A DNA stretch of 64,000 nucleotides from Pseudomonadales bacterium (lineage in GTDB: Bacteria > Pseudomonadota > Gammaproteobacteria > Pseudomonadales > Pseudohongiellaceae). The notes beneath the pieces are model-generated. The model made no database searches, was not told where the DNA came from, and worked only from the letters and a program-made list of their open reading frames with translations. The position numbers and the translations under genes were made by a program. The stretch spans positions 1,556,280 to 1,620,279 of the forward strand of contig WLWQ01000001.1 in NCBI GenBank assembly GCA_012103535.1. The letters are read 5' to 3'. This document shows, piece after piece, positions 29,334 to 35,498 of this stretch (the stretch's first letter is position 1; each line of letters begins with the position of its first letter).

Positions 29334-29843
29334 CTACTTCCTTTTATAGAGCCCGTCGAACCAGGTATCCCATTGTTCGCTGTCGTGATTGTACTGTTCG
29401 AAGAACTGCCGCACTGAGCCATCCGCATTTGGAGTCCAGCTACCGCGAAAATTCCAAACCGCTCCACCAAAATTATAAATACTGCCTTCAAGTACCATCG
29501 CTCCAGCGCGAATCCCACCGACGATGTCGATGGAATAGCGCCCGGCAGATACCCAAATCTGCCGCCATTCACTGGTCACGGGATTGAAGTAGTTCAGGCT
29601 GGTACCGGTGCCGCCGTTGGCACTGGTCCAATTCTCCATAATCATGCAGCCAGATTCCATTTTTAGAATGCTGTTTTCGCCGACTTTGGTTGTGCCGGTG
29701 CTGTCAAAAACTTCCCAATCACCCACCCAGAAATCGAATTCGTCGAATCCTTCCAGAGAATCGCAACCGACCTCCTGGGAGAGCGCGTTATTGCTGAGCA
29801 ATAGTGCCAATGAAATAAAAGCAGCAAATCGGAAATTTTTCAT
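29334..29843 (-). CDS. Secreted lipocalin-like protein (DUF1579 type)
   Basis: The start at 29843 gives a signal peptide (MKNFRFAAFISLALLLSNNA, cleavage LSQ-EV); the frame has an additional Met 5 codons earlier. The mature part of about 145 residues is beta-rich, beginning FDFWVGDWEVFDSTGTTKVGENSI and ending VRQFFEQYNHDSEQWDTWFDGLYKRK. This FDFWxGxW...G...I pattern is shared by DUF1579-like lipocalin-fold proteins. Two Cys (in VGCDSLEG and ESGCMIM) may form a disulfide. No function can be assigned. It is convergent with the GST gene (13-bp gap). Confidence 0.75.
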   Translation of the reverse strand: MKNFRFAAFISLALLLSNNALSQEVGCDSLEGFDEFDFWVGDWEVFDSTGTTKVGENSILKMESGCMIMENWTSANGGTGTSLNYFNPVTSEWRQIWVSAGRYSIDIVGGIRAGAMVLEGSIYNFGGAVWNFRGSWTPNADGSVRQFFEQYNHDSEQWDTWFDGLYKRK

Positions 29844-29998
29844 GGGAGCTCGCTTCATCCAATCAGAAATTAGTTCTTAATAATCAAGATACTACAGTCC
29901 CTGCGATAGAAGCACCACCGATTGAGAAGAAGTATTTGCAATGCTTCGGGGGAGTTGGCACCCTTACCGCGTCGACAATAAAAATCAGAGGATCGATC

Positions 29999-31579
29999 AT
30001 GAAAAACCGCATCTCTTTGGCTCTCTTTTTCATACTCTGCTCTAGCCTTTCTTTTACTGTGAGTGGCGCAGAAGTTGAGCAAGTTGGTACCTATGACTTC
30101 CCTACTACCGCAAACCCTGAAGCGCAGGAACATTTTCTCTTGGGCGTTGGCTATCTCCATAGCTTTGGTAGCACCCAGGCACAAAGAGAATTCCGTATGG
30201 TTCAGGAATTGGATCCGGATTTTGTACTGGGTTACTGGGGCGAGACATTTACCTATCAGCATCCATTTTTCGGACCAAAACATGATGGTCCCGGCGAGGT
30301 CTTAATGCGTCTTGGTGCAACCAGCGAAGAGCGCCATGCCAAAGCGAGAAACGACAAAGAACTTGGATTCTTGAAAGCTGCTGAAGCCTATGCGCTAACC
30401 GTGGGCGACATGCCAGAGCGTCGCATCGCCTGGATGAACGCCATGGCGGATCTCTATGAAAAGTATCCAGACGACGATGAGGTTAAGGCTTTCTACGCAG
30501 TCTCTACTCTTTCCGCCGCTGGCGCTTCCGGCGAGTTGGCAGCGCGAATGCGTATGCAAGCCGGCGCCTTAGCCATGGAATTATTTAAAAAGAACGATAA
30601 CCATCCTGGTGCAGCTCACTATGTGATTCACGCTTTCGATGATCCTGAGCACGCGCCCATTGCACTAGAAGCTGCATTTAAATACGCGGACATTGCCCCT
30701 GCTGTTTCCCATGCCCGGCATATGCCTACTCACATCTTTATTCAACACGGCAAATGGAATGAAGTAGCTCTGTGGAATGAGTCTGCCTATCAGGTAGCTA
30801 GAGAATTGTGGCAGCCAGGTGATGCTGTTGGTGAACAGAATCATGCTACTGACTGGGGTCAGTATGGCGACTTACAAATGGGTGATGTTGAGCGTTCCAA
30901 ACTTTGGATCGAACGCGCGAAAGAAACTCTCAGCGAAAATGAAGGTGATGGTCGTTCAAGCAGCACCTTAAAAACTGTATTGGCACGCCACATCATTGAA
31001 ACTGAGCAATGGGAAACTCAAGAGCTAACTGACGACTTAAGTGGAGATCAATTATTGGCTCTCGGTTTAAGCGCAGTCAATCTTGGTGAGCTGGAACTTG
31101 CGCAACAGGTTGTTGATCGCATGGCTTCTATGGTTGAAGACAGCCCTAACAGCAGCGCCTTAAAGGTTGCCCATCTGGAAGTAGCAGCAATGACCAAGCT
31201 GATGAGCTCTCATAATGCAAGCGGTGCGGCTGCGATGCAGATGCAGAAAGAAGGCGTGGCAATGCTGGATGAAGCTGTGGCTCTGACAAATGAAGGTCCT
31301 CTACCTCGTGGTGCAGCTACTCCGCTAAAGCCTGCACATGAATTAGCAGGAAACGCCTATTTGCATGCAGGAGATGCAGAAAAAGCAGCGACACTTTTTG
31401 AAGAATCCTTATTGCGTATGCCGAACCGCCCGCATTCCTTGTTAGGTGCAGCCCGTGCCTACGATCACATGGATAATTGAGCGAAAGCTGCAGCAATGTA
31501 CACAGCGCTGTTGAGCGTGTGGAACAACGACAGTCATCCGGCGGTACAAGAAGCTAAAAAGTATCTGTCCTACAACTAA
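29999..31579 (+). pseudogene. Periplasmic TPR protein interrupted by one in-frame TGA near the C-terminus
   Basis: Translation should begin at ATG 29999 (signal peptide MKNRISLALFFILCSSLSFT, cleavage near SGA-EV) with an agagga site upstream. The protein is built of helical TPR-type repeats, including GVGYLHSFGSTQAQREFRMV, NHPGAAHYVIHAFDDPEHA, HMPTHIFIQHGKW, and ALFEESLL-like C-terminal units. After RAYDHMDN the codon at 31478-31480 is TGA. The frame continues AKAAAMYTALLSVWNNDSHP and ends at TAA 31577-31579, completing a final TPR helix pair of 33 residues. A selenocysteine reading is unlikely because this is a TPR helix with no redox motif. It precedes the molybdoenzyme gene by 15 bp, so the truncated mRNA would still carry that gene. 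Confidence 0.85.
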
Positions 31580-31594
31580 AGGATAAAAGCCACT

Positions 31595-32866
31595 ATGACA
31601 AAGGATAAGCTTGAGAAGGTCGCCGGCAACGGATTAATTAGCCGGCGACATTTACTGGGGATGGGCGCTGCAGGTATTGGAGTAGCAGCATCCAACAGCG
31701 TATTGGGAGCTGATGCAGGTATAAACTTTGAAATACCTAGCTGGTCACGCACACCGGGACCCGGTGCCAGTGCCTATGGTGGTCGTTCCCGTTATACGGA
31801 ACATTTGCAGCGTACCCACGGTGCTCCAAATCCTACTTATCCTGGCGGTGGATCATCCCGCTCTCCGCTGCAACATCTGCAGGGAACCATTACGCCCAAT
31901 AGCCTGCATTTCGAACGCCATCATGCCGGAGTACCGGACATTGATCCCGCTCGACATAATTTAGTCATCAATGGATTAGTACGTCAGCCTTTGGTGTTTA
32001 GTTACGAAGACCTGCTTAAGTATCAGATGGTCAGTCGGATTCACTTTCTCGAGTGTGCTGGCAATAGTGGTGCCCTGCTTCGCGGCGGCAATGAAAATGG
32101 CACGGCACAGAGTCTACACGGTTTGGTTTCTTGTGCTGAGTGGACCGGTATTCCTTTGTCGACATTGTTAGATGAAGCCGGTGTGTTACCAGAAGCCAGA
32201 TGGATTGCAGCAGTAGGTGCTGACGCGGCCAGCATGGGACGCTCAGTACCAATCGAGAAAGCCTTGGACGATGTCATGGTTGCGCTCTACCAGAACGGTG
32301 AACCAGTAATGCCGGGACAAGGTTATCCCATGCGTTTGTTCTGCCCGGGTTGGGAAGGCAACATCAGTGTTAAATGGTTAACCCAGATAAAACTGACCAG
32401 AGAAGCCACCCATTTCCGCGATGAGACCAGCAAGTACACTGATACCCAGCCAAATCGTTCCAGTTATAAATTCACTTTTCCAATGGGAACAAAGTCATTG
32501 ATCACTTCCCCATCGGGACAAATGTCATTGGATCGCCCGGGTATTTATCAAGTAACTGGAATAGCGTGGAGTGGCAGTGGCAGCATACGCGGCGTTGAAG
32601 TAAGTGCCGATGGCGGCAGGACCTGGGCCGATGCTGCGATACAAGGACATCAACTCAATAAAGCGCTGGCTCGCTTTACTATTCCCTGGGAATGGAATGG
32701 CGGCAATGCTGTGCTGCAAAGCCGCGCAACAGACAGCCAGGGGAATGTGCAACCTACGCGGGATGCAATAATTGCAGAAAGAGGAACCATTAGTTTCTAT
32801 CACAATCATTGCATACAAAGTTGGGGTGTAGGCAATAACGGCGAGGTGACAAACATCTATGTATAA
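31595..32866 (+). CDS. SoxC/SorA-like molybdopterin sulfite or sulfur dehydrogenase, Tat-exported
   Basis: The 423-residue protein belongs to the sulfite oxidase family. A twin-arginine signal (SRRHLLGMGAAGIGVAAS) indicates export in folded form. The Moco domain carries the Mo-ligand Cys in HFLECAGNSGALLRGG, and RLFCPGWEGNISVKWLTQIKL is conserved in SoxC/SorA. The C-terminal Mo-co dimerisation domain is present (GIAWSGSGSIRGVEVSADGG, PWEWNGG). Together with the overlapping cytochrome c gene it forms a two-subunit periplasmic dehydrogenase like SoxCD or SorAB that passes electrons to the respiratory chain. No soxXYZAB genes are in view, so direct sulfite oxidation is the more cautious guess. 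Confidence 0.87.
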   Translation: MTKDKLEKVAGNGLISRRHLLGMGAAGIGVAASNSVLGADAGINFEIPSWSRTPGPGASAYGGRSRYTEHLQRTHGAPNPTYPGGGSSRSPLQHLQGTITPNSLHFERHHAGVPDIDPARHNLVINGLVRQPLVFSYEDLLKYQMVSRIHFLECAGNSGALLRGGNENGTAQSLHGLVSCAEWTGIPLSTLLDEAGVLPEARWIAAVGADAASMGRSVPIEKALDDVMVALYQNGEPVMPGQGYPMRLFCPGWEGNISVKWLTQIKLTREATHFRDETSKYTDTQPNRSSYKFTFPMGTKSLITSPSGQMSLDRPGIYQVTGIAWSGSGSIRGVEVSADGGRTWADAAIQGHQLNKALARFTIPWEWNGGNAVLQSRATDSQGNVQPTRDAIIAERGTISFYHNHCIQSWGVGNNGEVTNIYV

Positions 32867-33395
32867 GAAAAGTGCATTATCAATATTTGCGGTGCTAGTT
32901 GCACTCTGCTCACTGGTCGTTAATTCTCAGGAAAGAGTGAGACTTGGCACTCCAATATCAGAATCTGACTTGGAAGGATTCGATTTAGTCGCAGAGCCGG
33001 ACGGTACTGGATTTCCTTCGGGTGGCGGAACAGCCAGACAAGGTAAAGCTGTGTATGACATCAACTGCGCCGTTTGTCATGGCGCTAATGGTGAAGGAAC
33101 CTCAGGCAACACCATCATTGTTGGTGGCGATATGCAATCCGAAGGCCCACCACTGCGCACCGTTGGCAGCTATTGGCCCTACGCCAGCACGGTATTCGAT
33201 TTCATTCGCCGCGCCATGCCGGCAACAGCTCCAAAATCCCTTACCAACGAGCAGGCTTATCAGGTAACAGCCTATGTCCTTTTTATGAATGGGATCGTCG
33301 GCGAAGACACTGAACTAAATGCCAATACGCTTCCCAATATTGAAATGCCCAATGCCGATGGCTTTATTGATAGAAGCCATATACTTTCGAATTAG
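32859..33395 (+). CDS. c-type cytochrome subunit of the sulfite/sulfur dehydrogenase
   Basis: The gene overlaps the molybdoenzyme by 8 bp. The 178-residue product has a signal peptide (KSALSIFAVLVALCSLVVNS-QE) and one haem motif, CAVCH, in YDINCAVCHGANGEGTSGN. A distal Met in RRAMPATAPKSLTNEQAYQV is the likely second haem ligand. The pattern FDLVAEPDGTGFPSGGGTARQGKAVY before the haem motif is typical of SoxD-like and SorB-like cytochromes. It should be the electron-accepting subunit for the preceding enzyme in the periplasm. Confidence 0.87.
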   Translation: MYKKSALSIFAVLVALCSLVVNSQERVRLGTPISESDLEGFDLVAEPDGTGFPSGGGTARQGKAVYDINCAVCHGANGEGTSGNTIIVGGDMQSEGPPLRTVGSYWPYASTVFDFIRRAMPATAPKSLTNEQAYQVTAYVLFMNGIVGEDTELNANTLPNIEMPNADGFIDRSHILSN

Positions 33396-33438
33396 AAGAG
33401 GATCTTTTCGGAAAAACAGCGCCTTCAGGTCTGCTTGC

Positions 33439-33464
33439 TTCAGCGACTTGCAGCCCGGCTGGCT
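33439..33464. repeat. Partial inverted copy of the palindromic element at 35242-35380
   Basis: By eye, 22 of 26 bases here match the reverse complement of 35334-35359; the shared core is TTGCAGCCC. The nearby CAGCGCCTT also recurs on the minus strand of that element. The two copies bracket the small-gene block. The match is short and GC-rich, so chance is possible. Confidence 0.35.
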
Positions 33465-33505
33465 CTCCTCCTTTTATACAAATGTGATATTCCTTCTAGT
33501 GAATT

Positions 33506-33871
33506 ATGCTTAGAGAAATAAAATCTCAAAAAAATAATGAAGGCGACCTTAGAAAGCGTTGGTTCAATGCCGAATCTATGGATCTAATTGTCTGGCTCTA
33601 TAGTGTTGGTAATCTTCAAAAATTTCAGTTGTGCTATGACAAAATTCACAATGAACATGCTCTAACCTGGATCGAATCCAAAGGATTTATACACGACTCG
33701 ATTGACGATGGAGAAAGCATCCCTGGAGGGCATAAAAGCACTCCTATCCTTGTTCCTGATGGCGCAATTGATGCTCTATCAATAGTTAGAAAGTTTTCTG
33801 ATCAAGCCGGCGCCATTGATAATGAAATATCTGAATTTATTACGAGTAAGCTACTGTCATTGCATGAATAG
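33506..33871 (+). CDS. Small orphan protein (cassette gene 1)
   Basis: The 121-residue product is hydrophilic and mixed alpha/beta, with no signal peptide, membrane segment or metal motif. Visible stretches include DLIVWLYSVGNLQKFQLCYD and HKSTPILVPDGAIDALSIVRKFSDQAGAID. I do not recognise a family. A weak ribosome-binding site precedes the ATG. It is the first of four small genes of similar size separated by attC-like repeats, and its codon use is more AT-rich than the flanking enzymes, which fits foreign cassette DNA. Confidence 0.6.
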   Translation: MLREIKSQKNNEGDLRKRWFNAESMDLIVWLYSVGNLQKFQLCYDKIHNEHALTWIESKGFIHDSIDDGESIPGGHKSTPILVPDGAIDALSIVRKFSDQAGAIDNEISEFITSKLLSLHE

Positions 33872-33880
33872 GTTTACGGA

Positions 33881-33930
33881 ACAAAACAATCAGTTCACCG
33901 GGAAGGCCTCACCACGCAACAATATCAGAT
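33881..33930 (+). repeat. attC-like repeat, copy 1
   Basis: Aligned without gaps, 37 of 50 bases match copy 2 at 34341-34390. It starts ACAAAACAATCAGTTCACCG, related to the ACATAACAAACAG start of the other copies, and has GGCCTCAccACgCAACAATAT further in. It begins 10 bp after the stop of cassette gene 1. I do not find a GTTRRRY core at its right end. Confidence 0.5.
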
Positions 33931-33949
33931 AAGATGTCTGGAGAAATAA

Positions 33950-34318
33950 TTGCGACACGCATTTAATATCATTCTTGGGATACTAGTATTGCTATCCGTA
34001 TCTTCTGGAGTTACTAAAGTCTTACTTATGGAACAGGACGTAGAGTTCTTTGGAAGCTATGGATTTACTAATCCAATTTTGATTACATTCGGCGCACTAC
34101 AAATTCTTGGCGGGCTTATGCTTTTAATTTCAAAGCTTAGGCTGGCAGGAGCACTTTTAGTCAGTGTAACTTTCATCATTTCATTAGTAGTTCTTGTGCT
34201 TGAGCAATCTATAGTTCCAGGATTACTAACTCTAATTTCATTAGCCTTGCTAGCTTACTTAATTCGGCAAACTGCAATGGTTAAACCTAGAACAGCTGTA
34301 GAAGATTCGTCTAATTGA
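33950..34318 (+). CDS. Small four-TM membrane protein, DoxX-like (cassette gene 2)
   Basis: The 122-residue product starts at a TTG with a strong GGAGA ribosome-binding site 5-6 bases upstream. It is nearly all membrane: about four hydrophobic helices (FNIILGILVLLSVSSGVTKV, ITFGALQILGGLMLLIS, GALLVSVTFIISLVVLVLE, VPGLLTLISLALLAYLI). Order and length resemble small DoxX-like proteins, but no specific function follows. It is flanked on both sides by attC-like repeats. Confidence 0.72.
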   Translation: MRHAFNIILGILVLLSVSSGVTKVLLMEQDVEFFGSYGFTNPILITFGALQILGGLMLLISKLRLAGALLVSVTFIISLVVLVLEQSIVPGLLTLISLALLAYLIRQTAMVKPRTAVEDSSN

Positions 34319-34340
34319 CATCAGTATAGGTGCTAACGAC

Positions 34341-34390
34341 ACATAACAAACAGCTCAATGAATCGGCCTCATCACACAACAATATGATAT
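34341..34390 (+). repeat. attC-like repeat, copy 2
   Basis: It begins ACATAACAAACAGCTCAATG 22 bp after the stop of cassette gene 2. That start matches copy 4 at 19 of 20 bases and resembles the left end of Vibrio-type attC repeats. The remainder matches copy 1. No clear right-hand GTTRRRY core is visible. Confidence 0.5.
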
Positions 34391-34401
34391 CTGAGTAGAC
34401 A

Positions 34402-34764
34402 ATGAGTATTTTAGATAAAGCAAAAGAACTAGCTAACCTGATTAAGGAATTGGGCGAAACAGATTTATATCGAAAAACAGTTGAACTTGAAGCTGATATT
34501 GTCGATTTGACTGGCGAGAATAGAGCTTTGAAAGAAAAAATAGATGAACTAGAAAAGCACTCAAGTATTATCGACAATTTGACTTTTGATCCGCCTTTTT
34601 ACGTTGGCGGGGAAAAGAGTGATATATATTGCAGCCATTGCATTGAAGTGCACAGCCTCCCCGTTCATCTCGTAAAGGTAGCAAAATCAGAGATTAAGCC
34701 AAAAATCTATTCCTGCCCAATGTGCAACAATGAATATACAGACGCACGAGATAACGGCACATAA
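34402..34764 (+). CDS. Coiled-coil protein with C-terminal zinc ribbon (cassette gene 3)
   Basis: The 120-residue product has an N-terminal coiled coil (about residues 5-55, ELAN..ELGETDLYRKTVELEAD..LKEKIDELEKH) and a C-terminal zinc-ribbon-like unit with two Cys pairs, CSHC and CPMC, about 36 residues apart. There is no signal peptide or membrane segment. Its TAA lies inside the next attC-like repeat, as is common for cassette genes. The function is unknown; zinc-mediated nucleic acid or protein binding is a guess. Confidence 0.7.
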   Translation: MSILDKAKELANLIKELGETDLYRKTVELEADIVDLTGENRALKEKIDELEKHSSIIDNLTFDPPFYVGGEKSDIYCSHCIEVHSLPVHLVKVAKSEIKPKIYSCPMCNNEYTDARDNGT

Positions 34765-34816
34765 CAAGCGAATCAATAAAGAAGAGCGCTTCGCGTGCCT
34801 ATTACGGCCGTTAAGT
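34759..34816 (+). repeat. attC-like site, copy 3, with both core ends
   Basis: This 58-bp stretch best fits an integron attC. It starts with ACATAAC and ends with GTTAAGT (GTTRRRY, 34810-34816); the two cores pair at 6 of 7 positions. Inside, CGAAT near the left pairs with ATTaCG near the right, leaving one unpaired base as in real attC hairpins. An inner GAAG/CTTC stem closes the centre. Confidence 0.5.
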
Positions 34817-34817
34817 A

Positions 34818-35093
34818 TCAGTACTTATCAAACTTTGGTAAGGACTTTGGATCAATAACATCGATCGGCGGGTCATTTTCTCCGTCTCTTTTAACTTTCT
34901 TTTCTATTCTTGTTTCGGGCTCCTTATACATATCCAAATTTACTAGCCCCATAGATACGTATTCAAAAATTGTGCACCAAAGAGCGACATTGTTCTTTCG
35001 TTTCTTCAAAAACGATACTAATTTAGCCGAAAGCAGACCAAACAACAGTAAACTTCCAAGGATCATATACTGCAGCTGCAGCGAGTCATCCAT
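34818..35093 (-). CDS. Small two-TM membrane protein, antisense in its cassette (cassette gene 4)
   Basis: The 91-residue product is read on the minus strand from an ATG with a TGGAG ribosome-binding site 8 bases upstream, which favours it over the plus-strand frame at 34795-35133. It has hydrophobic segments YMILGSLLLFGLLSAKLV and, more weakly, ALWCTIFEYVSMGLVNL, with a charged tail ending LPKFDKY. I recognise no family. Reverse-oriented genes with their own promoters are known in chromosomal integron cassettes. Confidence 0.6.
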   Translation of the reverse strand: MDDSLQLQYMILGSLLLFGLLSAKLVSFLKKRKNNVALWCTIFEYVSMGLVNLDMYKEPETRIEKKVKRDGENDPPIDVIDPKSLPKFDKY

Positions 35094-35186
35094 ATTGGAA
35101 TCTCCAGTGTATTCTGGAATTATCTGGGCTTAATGTAGTAATTCAAGGTCTTCATTAGTTTATGCTGAGAACCGCGAATTTGGGAT

Positions 35187-35206
35187 ACATAACAAACAGT
35201 TCAATG
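35187..35206 (+). repeat. attC-like left end, copy 4
   Basis: The 20 bases ACATAACAAACAGTTCAATG differ from copy 2 at one position. The four starts lie at 33881, 34341, 34759 and 35187, that is 460, 418 and 428 bp apart. No matching right-hand core follows; instead the palindromic element begins 36 bp later. Confidence 0.5.
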
Positions 35207-35241
35207 TTTAAAGGCTAAGAACAAATCAGTAGGCACGAGTG

Positions 35242-35380
35242 CCAGCTAGCCGGCCTGCTGGATTCAGCAATAAAGGCGCTGCACCGACTGACCAAGGAAG
35301 ACCGCCTTATAGGGCTTCCGACCGAAGAAGGGAAGCCCGCAGGGCTGCAAGCTGCTGAAACCGGCAGGCCGGGTAGCTGG
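35242..35380. repeat. Palindromic non-coding element with 28-bp inverted ends
   Basis: The ends at 35242-35269 and 35353-35380 are inverted repeats matching at 25 of 28 positions. Between them lies a second perfect hairpin (GGGCTTCC 35312-35319 with GGAAGCCC 35331-35338). It is more GC-rich than the neighbouring cassettes and has no ORF. It could be a MITE-like element, a degenerate long attC or a structured RNA; no target-site duplication is obvious. Confidence 0.55.
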
Positions 35381-35498
35381 TGCGTCCCAAAAAAATAAAC
35401 CGATCCCCAAAAACCTGCAATAAATTGCAACCTCCCCTTGTGTAATTTCTCTCAAACCCTACCATTCGTACGCGAAGTTACCTGGGGGAAACCATTGC

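Larger units (their letters stand above)
35094..35498. other. Non-coding stretch closing the cassette-like block
   Basis: No gene is convincing in these 405 bases; the frames present are short, lack ribosome-binding sites and mostly track the palindrome. The region carries the presumed promoter of the antisense cassette gene, attC-like copy 4 (35187) and the long palindromic element (35242-35380), and then the leader of the DUF5916 gene. Confidence 0.55.

Noticed and set aside
31478..31480. Second selenocysteine codon
   Set aside because: The TPR context has no redox motif and no clear SECIS hairpin with the right loop; nonsense mutation is simpler.
34795..35133. Plus-strand gene in the fourth cassette
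   Set aside because: It has poor protein-like character and no good ribosome-binding site; the overlapping minus-strand frame has a strong one and coherent membrane segments.
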